Shown here: piece by piece, positions 59,890-64,000 of the stretch
How the letters are laid out: each line of letters opens with the position of its first letter
Numbering within the stretch: position 1 is the first letter of the stretch
Source of the DNA: JAFDZW01 sp964404255
Lineage (GTDB): Bacteria > Bacteroidota > Ignavibacteria > Palsa-1295
Length of the DNA: 64,000 nt
Reading direction: 5' to 3'
NCBI GenBank assembly: GCA_964404255.1
Contig: CAYOJJ010000005.1
Coordinates: forward strand, 93,636-157,635
Notes under the pieces: model-generated
The model's input: only the letters and a program-made list of their open reading frames with translations
What the model was told of the DNA's origin: nothing
The model's database searches: none
Made by a program: the position numbers and the translations under genes

Positions 59890-62781
59890 TTGAGGCCGCT
59901 CTATCTATCGATCGCTTTCCTTGCGATACTACTGCTCGGAGCATCGGCTTCGGCGCAAAGCCCGCTCCTTTCTGTTCTTGGCGCAAATCATCCTGAACTG
60001 AGTTGGTCTCAGATCGAAACCGAGCACTTTATTATTATTTACCATAATGGGCTCGATACGATCGCTTTAAAAGCGGCCCCGATCGCCGAGGAAGTATATC
60101 GGGTCGTGACGACGAATCTTCACGAGCCGCTTACGTCGAAGGTTAAAATTTACTTTTCAGATTTTGCAGAAGTAAAGAATGCGTTTGCCTTCGATGACGA
60201 TCATATCTTCATTTGGCTTCGAGGTATTCTCGACGATCTTCCATTCGGTCTTCGTTCGAGCGGTAATTCGAAATGGTTGCGCTCGGTACTGACTCATGAA
60301 TTTACCCATATTGTCGTTGCTCATGCGACGAAGAATTGGTATAGCATCTTCGTACCTACGCCGGAAGTACCGCGATGGTTTAACGAGGGGCTGGCGCGTT
60401 ACATGGAGCCCGATGGCTGGACAACCGATCTCGATGCCCTGCTCAGGGTAGCGGCAGTGACCGATGGCTTATCACTCGGATTCGATAATAATTATTTTAC
60501 CGGGGCGATGATCTATGAAGGTGGACAATCGCTTATTCGCCATATCGCTGCTACGTATGGGAATGCTGCTATCGATACGATCCTGCACTACCGCAAAGGT
60601 CTTACCTATGATTTTGAAGAGGCTGTAAATCAAGCAGTGAAAAAAAAGCTGCCGGAATTGATCGCCGAGTGGCATAAGCGAATGACCGTTTATTATGCCT
60701 CCGGCTACGGACAAAAAAAAGAGACAGAAGAATTCGCCAGCAAAATACCGACCGATCTCAAAATTATCCTGGCGGCAAAACTATCACCCGATGGAAGTAA
60801 ATTGGCAGTTATTGGATCCCGGACTACTCAAAGTCCCTACCGTGCCTATATCGTTTCTCTTGCCAATCCCTCGGAGGCAACCCTCATCTGCGACGATGCC
60901 GGCATCGAGCCATCGTTATCATGGTATCGAGATTCCAGGCATCTTGCCATTTCAAAGTTGCGCTTCGGTACCAATGGCGATCTGGTACACGATATTTACA
61001 GACTCAATATTGAGGACGGCTCTTCCGAACGGCTTACCTCTGACGGGCGATTTGAAGAACCGGTTGTTTCTCCTTCTACCGGAGAGATCGTGGCTGTTCA
61101 CACGGTTGAGAATCACTCCGACCTCCAGTGGATATTGCATGATGGGCGGATCGCACCTCTTACTGCTTTTAACGATCCTAACGTCCAGGTCTATTCTCCA
61201 GCCTTTTCACACGACGGAAAAAAAGTAGCATTCTCTATCTTTCGAGCCAATGGCAAGCGTGACATTGCTACCATAGAAATTTCTACGGGGACGATCAGGT
61301 ATATTACGAATGATTCGCTGAATAATCGCTCCCCGATCTGGTCTCCCGATGATAAAGAACTGCTCTTCATATCTCATCGTAATGGAGTACCTAACTTATA
61401 TAAAATAAGCAGTACGGGTGGACAAGTGACCGAGGTTACGGATGTTGCCGGTGCGATCTATGGCTGGGATTGGTCGAAAGAAAAAGATTCTTTGCTCACC
61501 ATTTCCTACGATAGCAGAGATCGAATAGCTATGTATTGGGTTTCGGCTCGTCAAACGGTAACCAGCAAGGCTGTTCCCGAGCTTTCGGACCGGTATACCG
61601 CCTGGCGTACCATTCATTTCCCGCTGCTAACGCGTCCTGCGGATTCTCTTACTTCGCTCTCCGGATTATTGCCGAGTTCATATAACTCGTTAGCACATAT
61701 CAGCCCATTGCTTTTATTCCCGATTATTGCCAGTGATCGCACTCCCAGCGGCTCCGATGGAGTACGACTTGGTTTTATCGGGGCGGCGCTCGACCCAATG
61801 GGTAAGCACTTTTTCAGTTGGTATGCCGATTACGGGCTTGAAAGCGAGAATCTTGGCGGCCAGCTTTTTTATATCAATAATCAGCTCTCGCCGAGTATTT
61901 CACTGCTCTTGAAAGATCTGTATGGTTACCAGCGCTCAATCGACTATATACCTTATTTTGAACGCAATAAAGAACTGGGCCTGACTATCTCACAAGTCTT
62001 TACGACGCCGAACTCATTAACGACGTTTCATACCGTCACTCTTGGAGCAAAATGGCGTTCGCTTCGGCCGGCAGTACTGAAAGATTTCATCGATACCATT
62101 GTATTACCCCTGGGCTTTCCTCCGATCATATCGGAAAAGGTAGAGCCAAACCACCAGCCTATCGCATTCGATGGGGTAGAACTCGGTATCGGTTATGGCT
62201 TTACAAGCCCTTTATTTATTGCTAATCTCAATGTCCGCTTCGTGTCGAAAACAGTGGGCTCCAAGCTTTTCTATTCTCGCTATGATCTCTTTCTGGCGCA
62301 CCGGCTGCCTTTCGATGAAGACCGCACGGTTTATATAGGTTCTAAGGTTAAGATAGCGGCACAGCTCGGCTCGCAAATTCCGCAGGAATATCTTGGTTTT
62401 ACCAGTCAAGAGATATTCGATCAAGGGTATAACTTTGCGGCCCTTACGCCGACGAGCAGATTACGGGGCATCCGTAAGCCATATTACGGGGATAGAATGT
62501 ATCTGGGAAATGAAGAGCTGGTATTCGCCCCAAGACAGTTTGCTGGGGGAGCTTCTTTCGTAGTTTTCTTCGATTATGGGACCGTCTGGTACAATAAAAC
62601 CCCGAATAATTTTCTCCCGGTTCAGATAGCAACGCTGAATAAAACTAAATGGCTGAATACCTCCGGCTTAGAATTGCGGATCGGAAGCGAGGAGACACTT
62701 ACCATAGCTTATGGTGTCGGTTGGGATATTCAAACCTCATCCCATCCCGATTGGTATTTCAGAATTAACACGGCATTTTGA
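59890..62781 (+). CDS. Peptidase / TolB-like propeller / beta-barrel fusion protein
   Basis: 963 residues from a TTG start. Signal peptide (1-22, ending ASAQ). Residues 30-270: gluzincin-type metallopeptidase with HEFTH at 136-140 and the third ligand in PRWFNEGLARYMEP. Residues 285-560: TolB/PD40 propeller repeats (KLSPDGSKLAVIGS; PAFSHDGKKVAFSIF; PIWSPDDKELLFIS). Residues about 630-963: strands ending in an Omp85-like pattern (TSRLRGIRKPYYGDRMYLGN; VVFFDYGTVWYN; GLELRIGSEETLTIAYG) and the terminal aromatic RINTAF typical of outer-membrane barrels. It would place a protease and a propeller in the periplasm, tethered to a barrel. It is likely co-transcribed with the SBBP gene. Confidence 0.75.
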   Translation: MRPLYLSIAFLAILLLGASASAQSPLLSVLGANHPELSWSQIETEHFIIIYHNGLDTIALKAAPIAEEVYRVVTTNLHEPLTSKVKIYFSDFAEVKNAFAFDDDHIFIWLRGILDDLPFGLRSSGNSKWLRSVLTHEFTHIVVAHATKNWYSIFVPTPEVPRWFNEGLARYMEPDGWTTDLDALLRVAAVTDGLSLGFDNNYFTGAMIYEGGQSLIRHIAATYGNAAIDTILHYRKGLTYDFEEAVNQAVKKKLPELIAEWHKRMTVYYASGYGQKKETEEFASKIPTDLKIILAAKLSPDGSKLAVIGSRTTQSPYRAYIVSLANPSEATLICDDAGIEPSLSWYRDSRHLAISKLRFGTNGDLVHDIYRLNIEDGSSERLTSDGRFEEPVVSPSTGEIVAVHTVENHSDLQWILHDGRIAPLTAFNDPNVQVYSPAFSHDGKKVAFSIFRANGKRDIATIEISTGTIRYITNDSLNNRSPIWSPDDKELLFISHRNGVPNLYKISSTGGQVTEVTDVAGAIYGWDWSKEKDSLLTISYDSRDRIAMYWVSARQTVTSKAVPELSDRYTAWRTIHFPLLTRPADSLTSLSGLLPSSYNSLAHISPLLLFPIIASDRTPSGSDGVRLGFIGAALDPMGKHFFSWYADYGLESENLGGQLFYINNQLSPSISLLLKDLYGYQRSIDYIPYFERNKELGLTISQVFTTPNSLTTFHTVTLGAKWRSLRPAVLKDFIDTIVLPLGFPPIISEKVEPNHQPIAFDGVELGIGYGFTSPLFIANLNVRFVSKTVGSKLFYSRYDLFLAHRLPFDEDRTVYIGSKVKIAAQLGSQIPQEYLGFTSQEIFDQGYNFAALTPTSRLRGIRKPYYGDRMYLGNEELVFAPRQFAGGASFVVFFDYGTVWYNKTPNNFLPVQIATLNKTKWLNTSGLELRIGSEETLTIAYGVGWDIQTSSHPDWYFRINTAF

Positions 62782-62799
62782 TTCTTCAAATTTTTTTCG

Positions 62800-62807
62800 T
62801 ATCTTTG
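62800..62807 (+). promoter_or_regulatory. Promoter for ftsB: TTTTG-N19-TATCTTTG
   Basis: -33 element TTTTG at 62776-62780 and -7 element TATCTTTG, spacing 19 nt, directly after the stop of the preceding gene and 20 nt before the ATG at 62828. It is the best full Bacteroidetes-type promoter in the window. Confidence 0.7.
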
Positions 62808-62827
62808 CAGTGTTCGGTTTGCAACGA

Positions 62828-63148
62828 ATGAAAAAACTCAAGCTCAAGCAAAAGCTAAAAAAGATACTGCGCTCTCCAAAGCTGCTCCTGATCGCAGCTA
62901 CCGTTCTTATTCTCTCAGCTACCCTTTTATTTGCTAATAAAGGTATTTGGCGCCATATAGCGCTTCGCCACGAGGTATCGGCCCTACAGGCTGAGAACGA
63001 CAAGCTGCTGGGTGAAGAACGTGAACTTTCGAGCCGTGTCGATCTCCTTAGCAAGGAAGAACCTACGATGATCGAACGTATTGCCCGCGAGCGCTACCAT
63101 TTGAAACGTGCCGGTGAAACCGTCTATCGGGAGGCAGCGTCTAAATGA
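62828..63148 (+). CDS. ftsB: Septum formation initiator (FtsB/DivIC family)
   Basis: 106 residues from ATG at 62828; an in-frame ATG at 62711 lies inside the previous gene and upstream of the promoter and is rejected. Basic N-terminus (KKLKLKQKLKKILRSPK), one membrane helix (about 21-39), then a periplasmic coiled coil (LRHEVSALQAENDKLLGEER) and the family end motif IERIARERYHLKRAGETVY. It joins FtsL and FtsQ in the divisome. The stop overlaps the ATG of the ROK gene by 4 nt. Confidence 0.9.
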   Translation: MKKLKLKQKLKKILRSPKLLLIAATVLILSATLLFANKGIWRHIALRHEVSALQAENDKLLGEERELSSRVDLLSKEEPTMIERIARERYHLKRAGETVYREAASK

Positions 63149-64000
63149 GCGATACCCCGAATTCACAGGCGATTGGGGTTGATATCGGTGGTACCTCTAT
63201 AAAATTTGCAGTTGTCGATCTTGAAAAGGGAAAGGTCCTAAAAGAAACATCCTGCAATACCCCGAATGGCAGTGCCGATGAGATCGCTTCCCTCGTTGCC
63301 CGTCATACCAATGTATTACTCCATTCCTTTCCGGATATTACCGAGGTAGGCCTTGGTGTGCCCGGGGCTATGAATGAAGAGCGAACGCTTGTTCATTATC
63401 CTCCCAATTTTACTAAATGGACCATCGAGCCATTTGCCGAGATGGTTGCCTCCAAACTCGCGATCATCGACCGGGTCGTGATGGATAACGATGCCAAAGC
63501 CGCTGCCCTTGCTGAAATGCATTTCGGTGCAGCCGCCGGTGAGAAATACTTTTTACTGGCAACGCTCGGTACCGGTGTCGGTGGGGCTATAGTCTGCGAT
63601 GGCAAGATTTTTCGCGGAGCTACAGGCGGGGCCGGTGAATTCGGCCATGTGATCATCGACCATAACGGGCCAATGTCGCTTTCCGGCATTCCGGGAGTCC
63701 TTGAAGGATATATCGGACAACGGTACCTATCGGCAAGAGCTATCGAACGGCTTACTAAAAGCAAAAAGGAATCGATCCTTCGACCGGTGGCGGCAAGCGG
63801 CGAGCTACAACCAAAAGATCTTTCCGATGCAGCAGCAGAAGGTGATGTTATAGCGATCGAACTGCTTGCCGAAGCGGGGAAATATCTCGGCATTGCGATG
63901 GCTACGGTTGCTTCGCTGCTCGATATTCGGCTTTTTATCGTAAGCGGCGGGGTTGCACAGGCAGGAAACTTCCTGCTGGAGCCGGCGCGCAAAGCATTGC
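63145..64000 (+). CDS. ROK-family sugar kinase (glucokinase-like), partial
   Basis: 285 codons to the right edge, start ATG overlapping the ftsB stop (ATGA). ASKHA-fold motifs: GVDIGGTSIKFAVVD (phosphate 1, residues 11-25), GLGVPGAMNEERTLVHYPPN, VVMDNDAKAAALAEMHFGAA (catalytic Asp), LLATLGTGVGGAIVCDGK (phosphate 2) and FIVSGGVAQAGNFLLEPARK (adenosine). The usual ROK zinc site GHxxxxxxGxxCxCGxxGCxE is altered: the His is kept in EFGHVIID, but the three Cys are replaced in NGPMSLSGIPGVLEGYIG. Hence no canonical zinc site. Likely a hexose kinase. Confidence 0.88.
   Translation, partial: MSDTPNSQAIGVDIGGTSIKFAVVDLEKGKVLKETSCNTPNGSADEIASLVARHTNVLLHSFPDITEVGLGVPGAMNEERTLVHYPPNFTKWTIEPFAEMVASKLAIIDRVVMDNDAKAAALAEMHFGAAAGEKYFLLATLGTGVGGAIVCDGKIFRGATGGAGEFGHVIIDHNGPMSLSGIPGVLEGYIGQRYLSARAIERLTKSKKESILRPVAASGELQPKDLSDAAAEGDVIAIELLAEAGKYLGIAMATVASLLDIRLFIVSGGVAQAGNFLLEPARKAL

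Overview
The window comes from the chromosome of a Gram-negative bacterium, most likely in the Bacteroidota/Chlorobiota branch; a Kapabacteria- or Ignavibacteria-like lineage is my best inference, not a proof. Supporting observations: three secreted proteins end in type IX secretion (T9SS)-like C-terminal sorting domains; at least fourteen promoters carry the Bacteroidetes-type -7 element TAnnTTTG, twelve of them with a G just before the TA; there are several OmpA/PorT-like or Omp85-like barrel proteins; base composition is moderate; and TTG/GTG starts are used. I see no phage, insertion sequence, integron or CRISPR array. Most of the window is core genome.

Layout. 1-7.1 kb: a YfhO-like membrane protein (runs off the left edge), small secreted proteins (DUF4412, TPR, DUF1579-like), an ECF sigma factor with an extra C-terminal domain, and an MFS exporter. 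7.27-7.37 kb: the SRP RNA. 7.4-11.5 kb: an operon of a decaprenyl-phosphate phosphoribosyltransferase-like UbiA protein and two GT-C glycosyltransferase-like membrane proteins. 11.5-19.7 kb: lipocalin, MscS channel, DUF3109, Xer recombinase, Hpf, DinB and BioY, enclosed by the two halves of a split carB. 19.8-26.6 kb: an outer-membrane protein, an unknown membrane protein, a short amidohydrolase, LD-carboxypeptidase, ribosomal protein S1 and a VOC protein. 26.8-37.6 kb: an M16 peptidase pair, ChrA, a TMEM175-type channel, PyrG, an RlmB-like methyltransferase, a TPR protein, a Rieske protein and DnaG. 37.6-42.1 kb: a cytochrome oxidase assembly cluster (ctaA, ctaB, a 51-residue membrane protein, subunit III, SCO, DUF420, DUF983, a CxxC protein) without subunits I and II.

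42.2-49.7 kb is the most unusual part. A LuxR-type regulator precedes two tandem paralogous genes (952 and 1098 codons) for secreted proteins built from YadA-head-like GGG/N repeats between a shared N-terminal module and a shared C-terminal globular module. The paralogs also share their promoter, a leader of about 130 nt and a terminator. Both promoters have a GTAGTA element exactly 20 nt upstream of TATTTTTG where other promoters would have a -33 box, so the unit may be a regulated surface-fibre system.

49.8-64 kb: a T9SS cargo protein, peptide deformylase, tRNA-Ala(CGC), glycogen synthase, two more T9SS-type secreted proteins, an unrecognised 465-residue protein, an NfeD-type membrane protease, a peptidase/TolB-propeller/beta-barrel fusion, FtsB/DivIC and a ROK kinase without the usual zinc cysteines (runs off the right edge).
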